Source: Beroe ovata
Taxonomy: Eukaryota > Ctenophora > Nuda > Beroida > Beroidae
Assembly (NCBI GenBank): GCA_946803715.1
Contig: CAMPET010000215.1
Location: 66,726-105,379 of the forward strand
Direction of reading: 5' to 3'
DNA length: 38,654 bases
The notes beneath the pieces are model-generated. The model saw nothing but the letters and a program-made list of their open reading frames with translations, was not told where the DNA came from and did no database searches. Positions 1-10,600 of the stretch are shown piece after piece. Positions within the stretch are counted from its first letter, which is position 1, and each line of letters begins with the position of its first letter. The position numbers and the translations under genes are program-made.

Positions 1-40
1 CACACACACACACACACCCACACTCACACACCCACATACA
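1..40. repeat. (CA)n microsatellite at window edge
   Basis: Imperfect CA dinucleotide run with CCA interruptions; it probably continues upstream of the window. Confidence 0.9.
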
Positions 41-1628
41 CCATTTGTCGTACATGATACACATTTGTTATGTATGGTCAATAGATAATGGAACGATTGT
101 TTACATCTCTCCATGTTCGGTTTGGTCGTCGTTTTGCCCTCATATTACTTCTTTCCACTCATTTCCCGCTTACCACCAGTCCATATCGCCAGTGACCCGC
201 CTAACGACATTTTGTACACATCACATTTCCATGTGATCGTAATAACGAATCAGAGGTGTTGAATTTGATAATCATCCCCATAAGATTCAATAAATTCCTC
301 TGTTTATCACCGCTCGACAATATTGACTCATTTGTTCATCGTTCTACAATCTACATGCTCAATGAGCATTTAACATTACTGATTTATCATAGCTTACATA
401 GTTTTGGGTCATGACCAGCCCTGTAGGTAGGTTTATCTCATGACTTAAGTTTTTGGCGTTTAACCCAATAGCTTACCCGTATTATCTTCTCCTAACCCTA
501 TAGCAAAGGAACTAATTACTAAACTGTAGATCCGTTACTGAATAACTGTGTTATGACTCATAGTAATTATTGTGTTATGGGGGGAGGGTGTTTATTCAAT
601 CCAGTATAGCACATGGAGAGAAGGGGGCTGGGGGGGTCAATGACTATCTGGAGTGTAGTACACCTCAATGGTATTATCATCGTCGTCACACTTTCTCGTA
701 TAATCATTGTGTGTGAGTTATTATACAAAGCAGTGTTTTATTACTGCCAGATTTACTTGTTGTTTGTTTACTACGCACTCCAATCATGCCACATGAGAAC
801 CAGCATTTAAAATTGAGTTTTTGTACTTCAGTTTTCATGGTTTACAAATCTTGTGTATTTGTAGTTTTCGGATTTAATTCCTATTTATCTGCCTCATCTG
901 TTATCATGAAATATGGAAACGACGTCTATCACGATGACCTCAATCTAAAACAGTACACATTAGTTGTCTCTGTCAGTGACAACACTCAATGTTGACACTT
1001 TCACCAAATCTTTCTCTCCCTCTTCTTCACACAAACACACACAAACGCTAAACCACACTGTCCGATAGTGTTGACAAGGACGTGCGTCAATCGCACAACA
1101 ACATATATACCTACGTCTCCTCTCATCGCACAGTTTAGTGTAACGAGTTTATCTCTGAAACAAAGAGAGAGATTCTGAATGTAACAATTTGTTTCGATTC
1201 TTCAACCAGATTCTATATAATCGACTCCCGGGCTTTATATTTGTTCATTGTTTATCATCATCTTCTTCTTGTAGCTCGTTTAGATGCCTCGTTACCAGGT
1301 AACCAATTTATACCAACATTATACCTATACCTAGGATTATACCTACTACTAGGATCACTTCCGAATCTGCAGATCATTTGCTCCTTCATAAACACATGTT
1401 TCTGTCACGTGACGATTCATTTCCCGCAATAGTATACCTTTTTCCTAGAACCTGTTGACAGCGGAACATGAAAATAACTCCATTAGCAACGAGAGAGCCA
1501 TGTAAAACTGTGGAGTTTTTCTGCTTCATTGCGTTCAAAGTCACGAAAAGCACTCTAAATAGTTCTATTTTCACGAATTGTATCGTTTTTGGAGGACTTC
1601 CCTTCTTTTGCCTTCAACGAAAATAACG
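41..1628. other. Non-coding stretch downstream of JMJD6
   Basis: Only short open frames with no recognisable protein are present on either strand. It contains a G-rich patch near 580-640 and a pyrimidine-rich, microsatellite-like patch near 1010-1045. It is the 3' side of the minus-strand JMJD6 gene, so part may be its 3' UTR. No clear poly(A) signal could be tied to that gene. Confidence 0.5.
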
Positions 1629-4600
1629 TTACTGACTCTGAGGTACATCGCACAATACACTGCTTACCCGTTCATTTTTTTCCCTTCTTTTCAACTAGCT
1701 ATCACCCACGCAAAACCCACAGTTTACGACAGTCATCAACAACACAGTGAAGAAGCAAAACTCACCCTTAGCTCGGACAGCCACTTCTTTGACAGTTTAG
1801 GTCGGCCTCTGACAGTCTTGTGCCACGATGAGGGAAAGTTTGCGGAGGACACATAGTTCTGGGTGACAGCAATTGAGTCGGACACATTGAGTACAGCATG
1901 CCACCACCCGCCCGGTACGAACATCATCTCACCCGGTCCTTGGAGACACTCGATCTGAGGATAAGGTGTCATTAGATGAGCGGTGTCATGAGAGGAGCGG
2001 TGTCATGAGAGGAGCGGTGTCAGTGAATTGGTTCAAGATTACTGGTCTCATTTGTGTGATATGATCATGGTGATCCAACGGAACATATTTCAGCAATTTG
2101 CAAGAAGAAAATCCCTGAATCTATCATTTTTCACCCCCACAAAAATTTACACATTTCTCCCGTCACCTTGCCAATATTTGCTGGTCAGTCGTCCCGTGTA
2201 ACAAATTTCTGTAATCCACACACAGATATTACAAAGATCACGCTACTAGCAATCTCACAGATATAATCGATATTCAGTTAGCTATATTAATCACTGTACA
2301 TGAATAGGTTACAGCTGCTTCACTATTTTCGTGCGAGGATACAACGTTGTCAGTTTTTTGTTGCTTTTTCCGAACGTTTTCGTTCAGCAGTTATTTGTAT
2401 TTTTCCATCGTAAAAAAGCTATTTTCTCTCGAACAAGTTAGCTAGCAACATATCACACACGTCACACGTCACACACACTCTAATCGATACACGCCGTATA
2501 ATCGATACACAGCTAATCGATGTTATATGTTCAGGATATGTAAAGTGACGCCCGGATAAAATAGCTCGTTGTCATAGCGATGGACCAAGTTATGGAAAAA
2601 TACCTCAAAAACGAGAACGGAGGGGAGAACGGGATTCCAATGGAGAATGTTCGAGCGAACGAATCGGCACTAGCAATGGAATACGAGTTGGACGCTGAGT
2701 CAGGCCAGTCTGGGCTGGCGGGAGTGAAACATACCAAGGAAAATGGTAACAACCAGACACCCGCACCAACAGAGGAACTGATTGATCGTAAAGTGTCGAA
2801 ATTCGAGTGGTTCATGGTGTACACTGGATCAGTTGTCATGCCGATATTCAGCGTGTTCATCATATATTTCGGATACCAGACTTACAAAGCAAGGGAGGCT
2901 GGAGCGAGGGAAGCCCGGATCAAGAATAAGACAGTTTTGGTCGGCCTTGGACAGTGGGCTTACAGAACCTCGACCACCATCTTAATATTCGTTATTCTAT
3001 TTGTGACCCTCGCAAATTTGGGCAGGTTCGGCTGAAAGTCAATCTTGCATGATAGAATCATGATGATAGCGGCTTTCTCCACGGGGCTTGACCGATGACG
3101 TGTTTTGGACACATTCAAATAGTGATCATTAAGTACTTATGGGGAAAAAGAGGTCTAGCTTCTAGGGGTCTTAATTGTAACAGCTTTATGAGAATTTCAA
3201 ATTTAGATCTGTTTAACTTTTTATTTTGTAGCATACAGAAGTAAGCGCATTTGTAACAATTAGTGATTTTGTATGTCGTTTCTATTAGATGAAAACATGA
3301 CAAGTGTACCCGAAGTGCACTGTACCTCAATTACTTGTTTAAAGTACATTCACTGTCCGAGAAATGTATCAAAAATCCTGTCCTCCTATTGCTAAACACA
3401 ATGACAAATTTCTTTACGTCACTAGATTCTTGAAGGAACATGATCATTGTCGAGAACAGTCAGACAAAACATTGCTGAGAACATTGCTATACTCACAGGT
3501 CTGAACTCAAGAGGCCAGTTGACATCACTGGTCTGTGGGTGGATGTATTTGAACCATGTCATGGCCTCACTATCAGGGAGTTTCTGCTTCAGTAACCAAC
3601 GTGGTGTATCCGTGGGGAATAGGATCCATCTGAGGCGAAATGATCGAATTTTGAATAATAAGAGGTCACCAGAGCTTGTAAGCGAGAAAACAACAGAGTA
3701 TTACTCGCAGAGCACACTCTGAGGGGCTAGTTGGCGTTATCGAGTTAATTGGGAGTATCATTTTCTATTGGGATTTAATCATTTTTCACACATTGCGCTT
3801 TTACATAAATGCAAAGTTAAGGTTTTTTCGTGGCACTCATGGCAGTCTCTGAGACAACGAGTTTGGTATAGTTATTGTATTTATTTGTTTCTTTAATTTT
3901 GAATAATCAAAAAACTTACCAAATATCCATTCGATCGATATGATAGATTCAATCGATTTCTCGCGCGCGCAAAAGGTGCGCGCTGTATCACGAGAAAGTT
4001 TTCGCGCCTTCCATTTACGCGTCAGTTTTTTCTGGAACATTGTGTGCAGGAATGTCACAGTGGCACAAATCGCGATGAAACTCAACAAATGGCACAAAAG
4101 CAAATACTTGTTCCAATTAATGAAGCTGTCAGTACCTCTTGTATCCAGATATCAGAGCATTCCAGGCGTGCGTACCAAGCGGGTCAATGTGAACTGAGGT
4201 TCCCGATCGTTTAGGCCCAAAAACCACCCACCTGAAATTGTAAAACAAATTAGGTTCTCATTACCCCCTTATTAACACGGATACGACAGGAATTTCACGC
4301 CATTTCAAGACATCATTAAAGTATAAATTCAATCTGGCGAAGGCTGAATTATCACACTATGTATGTGAAGCTATTTTCAAAACCGAGTGAGAAAATCAGA
4401 TGTTCCGTGTGACTGCCACATTCACCTGTATGGTGGCCTGCGTCTCTCTCCGACGTAGTGAAATAGATCTTCGTCAAAGTAAGATGGAACTGTGTAGTCG
4501 TTCAGCAACTGACGTTTCTTTCGGTGCTAAATGTAGAGAGAAGCTGATAAATTTGGGGAATTTGAGAAGTGAGAGTTCGCTAACGAGTCCATTGTAGAGG

Positions 4601-5767
4601 GACTTATGAAGGACTTATGAGGGACTGCCTATTCTCATAATATGAAACGCATTTTGCAAGGTATCGATTTGGGGATGCCTTGTATTCAACTTACGTCGCC
4701 GTAATTTCCATCAAATATGTAGAGGGGGCTATCATCCTTGTTGCAGGCCACATATTCTCTGAAGTACTTCATCTTCAGTTTCACTGAGTTTCCTCTGTTA
4801 TCTTCACCCACTTTGAATGACTGATTCTTGTATTTCTTTGATAGCTTCTGTGGAGGGGCCGTTACCATGATCAAACTGCACAATGATAGTGATGACTCAC
4901 TTGTTAACTTGTAGATAAACTACGGCATTGTTGCAGCTTCAGAAATTGTCATCAAGAACGACCAATCAATTCGTCAAGTTGTGTATTATAGCAGTGAGTT
5001 TTCCCTAAACATTTCTTAACGTGTATGATAATTGATATACATATATGCTCAATAGGTGAATGGAGTAAAATTATGAAGGGAACGATTCATACTTTCAAGG
5101 TCCATTTTCGCATGGCAGGCCACTCATCCATGACATGTGTCAAAACAATAGGTATTCTCGGTATTTCATACTTGCTCCTGAATTCTTGTGGGCTAAGAGT
5201 TCGGGAGTCTATGCGAGGTAGTGTGTCAACAACTGGTGCTAAGAGTGTGTCTGCTGTCTCATAATACTTGTTCTTGAACCAGTCAACTTTCTGGTCCTTC
5301 AACTCTGGGAAATAGTGAATAATTATGGGCAATTATAAACTCGCAAATTCTGTTTATACCTATCTACCTAACGAGATGCACGTGCAAATTTTGAGCTTTA
5401 ATTCGCGTTGCTACAGCAGATGAGTGCACATTTTGTTAGTCATTTCTGAGTTGTTGCGTTCATTTTGTGGATTGTTTTGAGAGTTTGAGGTGGGTAAGCC
5501 GTTAATTCTGGGTGGTTTCCCAGATTTCAAAGCTATCTCCACCCAAATCACCTTTTGGTATTCAGCACACGCACTCTGAACGGGACCCTAGTAGTGAATA
5601 AAATGGGATGCTTTAAATACATATCGGCAAATTGCAAGCTGGTGATCTGTTTTGGGGAAAAATGAAAGTAAAAACACTTTAGTTTTACCTTCTCTGGCTT
5701 TGTACCGTGCTCTGTTCATTCGCTTGAGAGACTTTGAAGACACAGATGGAAAGTCAAGTTTCTCCAT
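1629..5767 (-). CDS. JMJD6: JMJD6: JmjC-domain 2-oxoglutarate/Fe(II) dioxygenase
   Basis: Exons on the minus strand: 5765-5767 is the ATG of exon 5689-5767, then 5093-5304, 4695-4847, 4426-4526, 4136-4231, 3497-3629 and 1766-1954. All junctions are GT-AG and the seven exons sum to 963 nt in one frame. A tiny last exon, 1629-1637 (S-Q-stop), is tentative; reading through the last donor would instead add about 12 residues. The product, about 322 aa, aligns along its length with animal JMJD6, a nuclear lysyl hydroxylase of splicing factors. The iron ligands are visible: H-x-D in SVHIDPLG (exon 4136-4231) and the distal His in [12 protein letters not shown] (exon 1766-1954). [15 protein letters not shown] is also conserved. 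Human JMJD6 is 403 aa with a poly-serine tail; that tail is absent here. An opposite-strand gene lies in the last large intron. Confidence 0.95.
1974..2022. repeat. 17-bp tandem repeat, three copies
   Basis: Unit agaggagcggtgtcatg, with one base changed in the first copy and the third copy cut short. It lies just upstream (minus strand) of the acceptor of JMJD6 exon 1766-1954. Confidence 0.9.
2483..2521 (+). promoter_or_regulatory. Cluster of three ATCGAT sites upstream of nested gene
   Basis: ATCGAT occurs at 2483, 2501 and 2516, about 60-100 bases before the start codon at 2580. The first two copies share the longer core AATCGATACAC. A binding-site role is inferred from spacing and position only. 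Confidence 0.3.
2580..3035 (+). CDS. Small two-helix membrane protein, unrecognised family
   Basis: Intronless 151-aa ORF inside the intron of JMJD6 between exons 1766-1954 and 3497-3629, on the opposite strand. Residues 1-70 are polar and acidic, rich in Glu and Asn, and probably disordered. Residues 77-99 ([20 protein letters not shown] and following) form one hydrophobic segment. A basic, Ala/Arg/Lys-rich linker follows at 101-117, then a second hydrophobic segment at about 129-147, ending LANLGRFG. The layout suggests a helical hairpin with the basic loop on the cytosolic side. The start was taken as the first ATG of a long frame; a second ATG lies at codon 5. I do not recognise the family and assign no function. 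The length, two coherent membrane segments and codon use of the frame argue that it is real. Confidence 0.7.
   Translation: MDQVMEKYLKNENGGENGIPMENVRANESALAMEYELDAESGQSGLAGVKHTKENGNNQTPAPTEELIDRKVSKFEWFMVYTGSVVMPIFSVFIIYFGYQTYKAREAGAREARIKNKTVLVGLGQWAYRTSTTILIFVILFVTLANLGRFG
3957..4020. repeat. CpG-dense GCGCGC hairpin island in JMJD6 intron
   Basis: A short run rich in CGCG/GCGC is embedded in AT-rich intron sequence, with tctcgcgcgcgc on the left partly complementary to gcgcgct...cacgaga. Similar islands occur at 8826-8945, 15491-15779, 26813-26850 and 37530-37780, so it looks like one member of a diverged repeat family. Confidence 0.5.
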
Positions 5768-6346
5768 GAATTACCTATTCCAGGACAAATGATTAGAATG
5801 ATTTCAATTAATGGAAACAAGGAAATTGGAAACTGGTGATATTTCAGCACAGAATCTGAAAATAGAATAAAAACATAAAAGTCTCTGATTGTATTCTTAT
5901 TTGCTCAAGCATGGCACTGGATCTGGCAATATATCGTTGTTGTGAGTGACTTTGGAATCTGCTTAGATTATTGTGAAAGGATCCTTCTGGCATCTAGGAT
6001 TTTTTACACAAACAAAAGTTCAAAGTTGCCAAGCCTCATTCACTGGAAGTGATAGAATATATGACCATTGAAATATATCTAATGAAGTATGTATAAATGA
6101 AATATATTTGAAAGATGTGAATTGACCACAGATGACTTGGCAGTATAATGATCAAGGTGTCTTACTTCTTGAGTTTCACTTGTACTCATAATGACATTAT
6201 TACATCATCGAATTATCTCAAAGAAGGTCTAGGATCAATAAAATTCTGTAAGCTAATTGGCAATAAGAACATTCACCTCATCATGGCCTGTGACCATTTC
6301 TTTTGTAATATACAAGCTCATTTACCTAAGATTGAAATATAAGTTG

Positions 6347-6641
6347 CTGTCTACCATGTTCAATCATCTGAAGCAAGTTGATTGAACATATACTAATGGT
6401 TTGTACTCTGCTATGGGGAATCAGGCATACTTGACTGACACAAATGGCAAATTTCGGTTTAACTAATATTTGTGAGCAGAATAGAATATTCATGAGCACA
6501 GAGCGTTGTTTGGCAGAGCAGTAAGTACACATGTTTCACCTTATAGGCTTATCAGCTGTCTGAACATTTGCACTTAGTAAAAAGAATTTTATTATATTCG
6601 TAATAAAAGTTCTGCTTCAGATGATTGAACATTGTAGACAG
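6347..6641. mobile_element. Short inverted-repeat element (MITE-like)
   Basis: 29-nt termini at 6347-6375 and 6613-6641 are inverted copies with one mismatch; each begins ctgtctac and contains tgttcaatcatctgaagc. The 237-nt interior is AT-rich with no coding capacity. A third copy of the terminus lies at 36961-36988, about 30 kb away. There, and next to the right end here, similarity continues outward through a tgattcaattga-like stretch, so the true element ends may lie further out. Confidence 0.75.
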
Positions 6642-7005
6642 TGATAGAAAATCAATTGAATCAAACCCACACACTTTTTCACCACAAATCTACTGACAGT
6701 TTCAAGACATTATAGTCTCTTCTTCAGGATCTCCACAAAGTGTGGCCCTCGCTTCTGAGATTAGATGAAAATGATATGATGATGAAATGATATGAGATGA
6801 AAATGATGAGATTATAGATGAATTAGGAACATATAATTTTAAATACCAACTCTTATAAATTTAAAATACTCCAATGACAATCAAACCCCTGAGACATAAA
6901 AAATTAAAACCGAAGCCGAAATCCTACTGAAAATAAAAGCTCTGAAATGTAATGAAAAACAGTAATTAAAGCATTAGTCTGAATTAGCTAAAAAAATTTT
7001 GAAGG

Positions 7006-7273
7006 TCACTGGACCCCTAGGTCCAGTGATCTATTGGCCATGGATCTGAATGATCCTAATACACCACCAGGTTTCTCCTTGTTTAGACCGAAGGGTTGAA
7101 TAGTCAGTAACCTGTTTACCCACATCTGTTCAGCAATGTCGAGGTCCTTTGGACTCACTTCTAAAACAGAGAATGTATAGTTACTGTTGAACGAGCCTAC
7201 TGAATGCAAGTGATGAATCTCTTGTAGGTGTTCAGCAAGAGTCCTTTCATCTGACTCACAAGTGCCCTCATCC
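7006..7273 (-). pseudogene. GIY-YIG endonuclease-type fragment of a retroelement
   Basis: An open minus-strand frame of about 85 codons runs from the gap at 7274 to a stop near 7006. It contains LAEHLQEIHH, a FSVLEV strand, then AEQMWVNRLLTIQPFGLNKE. The pattern E-x2-W-(I/V)-x2-L-x-T-x2-P-x-GLN is typical of the C-terminal half of GIY-YIG nuclease domains fused to reverse transcriptases in Penelope-like and related elements. The N-terminal GIY...YIG part is missing, cut at the N. No reverse transcriptase is seen nearby, so this is a remnant or is truncated by the gap. Confidence 0.55.
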
Positions 7274-7274
7274 N
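7274..7274. other. Assembly gap (single N)
   Basis: One unresolved base breaks the nuclease fragment. Other single Ns at 18187, 27052 and 32688 mark questionable joins, so sequence may also be missing here. Confidence 0.8.
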
Positions 7275-7699
7275 TAGTCCCTCATACATCATAATCGATA
7301 ATAAAAGAAAACTGATATTACGATCACGACTACAAACTGTTTACAATTTACTCCAAATGACATAATAACACACAGCAATTCAAAAGTTGTTCCTGTGCAC
7401 CATTTTTGGCAAATTTGTATTTATTTTGGTATACTACTACACTCAATACCCAACGTTTGAACGTTTGGTAACCCGAAATGCAGAAAAAATATAAAACTGA
7501 AAAAGCAATCATGTATGTAACCAATAGACTATAAATGATATTTGATGTTTTCGTTTCCATACATCACTCATGATGATATCTCTCATGGAGGTCCATCATC
7601 CATTAGATAAAATCCAGTGACGTAACATGTAACCAATATGATTATGCCATCACGTCACACACACACACACACATTGCACATACACACGTCACACCTTCA

Positions 7700-10600
7700 T
7701 CACTCCTCTTCTTCGCACTCTGCCCAAACTTCCTCGGCCAACATAAACCACTTGTTGGCGAGACGCCCGTTTGCAGATGCCATCGCCGCCTCGGCTGCCT
7801 CTGTGTACAGATACCCTGATCTGAAACACGGATACATCACAGTTCTGCTATCACGTTCCGCTTCATGTCACGCGATTAAGGACATATGTCATTCGAAAAT
7901 TGATAATGCTAGACTCCAGAGATTTGTGGTTGCATAATTCAATGAACGAACTCTATATTCTGATTTGATTTGCTAGATAAATGATCAATTTATTCTAAGC
8001 AGGGAGACGAAATGGAAATATAAGAAGAGTATCATGTCCGCTGCAGCTGCAGGAGGTTTAACGTACTTGAGCGGGTCTTTTGGGAGTCCGTGACCGCCTT
8101 CCTGGTACATCTCAGCTAGTTTACTGATCAGCTGATATGCTGGCTCGATAACACTCAGATCTGAGAGACAATCAGGATTTAACTGAAGTATATAGTAGGG
8201 GAAAAACAACAATAATAATATGTTCTATGGAGTCCTGAGTTGATAAGATTTAACTATTTCACCACTGATACGGCAGAGTTGCGAAATTTAATCGCTCCAC
8301 TTATCACTTGTCAGATGCTACCTGGCCTGGTTCTCGCGCGCGAGAAACAGAGGTCAGATAAAATCTGACAACTTATCACTTTCCCGCGCTTCAATTTGAC
8401 AATACCTGAGGATGATGAAGAACACTCAGCATACTTTCTGTAGTACTTCTCTGCTTTGGCCCAGTCTCTTACCACGTCGTAATAGCCCCTGAGACAGAGG
8501 GCAATAATATCGGCTCTGAAAGTTGGGGGAGAAAATGGTACGAAAAGTCCTCGGTCCTTAGCATTGGGTAAGTTCGACCCTAAAAGCGTACGTCCGCTTT
8601 TTTGAAATCCAGTCTGCTTTTGAAGCGGACGTCCCTGACCTTGTTTCCCAATCCACTTACATGTGATATGCTTGAGCTACTTTCAGGATTGCAGTGATGT
8701 TTCCATGTTTAGCTGCTCGCTCCATGTACATGAACCCTTCACTTTCACTAATCTGATTGTCCTGTTAGAGCAGGGATGGATGAAGAACAGAGAATGCATT
8801 GATTATTAAAAGAAGTAGAGTGTAGATTTGCGCGTCGCGCCAAAAAATTTGTATTTATTGGGCGACCTTCGCACGCGTGTACGTCTTAATCCCTTTCGAA
8901 GCGCGAATGCCTCTACAATTTTATATTCGCGCGTTCCAGTTATTTCAAATTTGTTGTGTGGCAGTGTGGCTGCCACACTCCTCGTAAGGTCTACTCTGTA
9001 CACACATACTGCATCGACAAACAACCATTTGCTAGCCATATATCTGGCTGCTAACCCCAAGTCCCATATTTGCCACACATTTGTAACAATTTTGACACAG
9101 GCCCGAAAAACATCAACTCCATTGCCCTCTCTCGAATTCTCACGATCCTTCGGATGGTCTTTAACTTTTGTGGGAAGCTAGCAAAATCCAAAAGGTGTGT
9201 AAAAGATCACAGTGTATACAGTGGTTCATTCTAGAATCATGGAGAAGTATTATGACGTAATTACTACTGATGTATTCCGATTGAATGTCTACAATTGAAT
9301 GTTTATTAATGAATGTACTGATTAAAGTTCGATGACTGAACGCATAAAACAGAACATTTACCTCAAGTTCAAGCTCCTTGAGATCGTCGTGGTAAATATT
9401 CAAATGCAGACACGCTGAGATAGATGATGGGTTATACCAATTCGATAACATGAGCTTTGTATGTACTTTGTTCTATAATCTTATAATGATAAACATGACA
9501 TGTTTCATAATGATAAACATGACATTAGAACGATTCTCTCCATGGGTGTTTTATCCGCTTAATATCTCCTATTCCACATCATTTACACCAACCTAATGTG
9601 AACTCGGCAATACATAGCCCGCAATCAGCAGCAGTTTTCAGGTGAAATATCGTTGACACCACGTCAGAAGACTTATCTTCTTCAAACCGGCCCATGTAGT
9701 GGTAAAGAGCCAGGTCAAAATGAATCTGAGAGGGGAAGAGTGGGTAGAGTGGGTCTGGATAAGTGATTTCTAGGGCAGAGTGGGTATTGGGACTGAAGGA
9801 TGTAGAATTCTAGCGTAGGGTGCAGCTGGGTTTGTCAATTGGCCATGTCAATTGGCCTTAGTTGAACTAAAACATTTCGTTTTTCGTATATGAATGAATT
9901 ACGGTAACACTTCCAGTGTATCGTGGACTCTCGTGTAGTGGTTCAATGCTACATGATTGATTGGTGTTCACTGCTTGGGCTGTGGAAACTCTGTCTAATG
10001 TACAGCAAGGCGTACATAGCAAAGTGGTGTCAAGGGACGGGACACGATACACCGATACGTTTCGTATTCATCTACGCATGGGACGCGTGGTGTCAACGCC
10101 CCCCTCGTATCAGAGAATCGATGGTGTCAGCGATCTCAGACACCGTCAGCCTAGTTACCATGTCATCTGGCGAGATAGCAATGACACACACACACACACT
10201 CGGAATATGACGGCGAAACAAGATTTGTTATTCCGATACTATATAGGATAAGACCATACCAACTAAAGTATCTACTTATCACTATCCTCCACTACACCAA
10301 TCTACTACCAATCTACAACACCAATCTACTTTCAATCATGGGCAACATTTGCAGAGCTAACAAGTCTCGTTCCACGTCTGACCCCCAGCAGTTCGATGAC
10401 AGATATACTCTTATCGACCACATTGGAGAGGGCGGGTTTGGAGCAGTCTACACCTGTGTTGAGAAGAAGAGTGGGAGCCAGTTCGCTGCCAAACTTGTCG
10501 ACAATTCCCAAGTCGAGGAGTGGAGTAAGAGTGATTTGGAGCGAGTGCCCATGGAGGTGAAGACCCTAGCATCATGTGACCATCCAAACATCATCAAACT

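Larger units (their letters stand above)
5768..7699. other. Region between JMJD6 5' end and eEF2K 3' end
   Basis: AT-rich DNA with no host gene. It contains an inverted-repeat element (6347-6641) and a GIY-YIG nuclease fragment (7006-7273), with an AT-rich stretch between them. JMJD6 is transcribed away from here and eEF2K into it, so it should hold the JMJD6 promoter and the eEF2K 3' UTR. I see no distinct core promoter motif. Confidence 0.5.

Noticed and set aside
6660-6760. Hammerhead ribozyme-like motif near the GIY-YIG fragment
   Set aside because: A ctgaagaagagac...cttgaaact phrase is present on the minus strand, but I could not assemble the conserved hammerhead core and stems.
8806-9181. 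Antisense and sense ORFs of 90-117 codons in the eEF2K intron
   Set aside because: They cover the CpG-dense repeat and eEF2K intron; the residues are low in pattern and match no known domain.
9867-10251. Overlapping ORFs on both strands in the eEF2K intron, considered as a missing eEF2K exon
   Set aside because: The exon chain 11310-11462 to 9593-9725 is already in phase and matches the human ILGKVHLA region, so no exon is missing; these frames match nothing.
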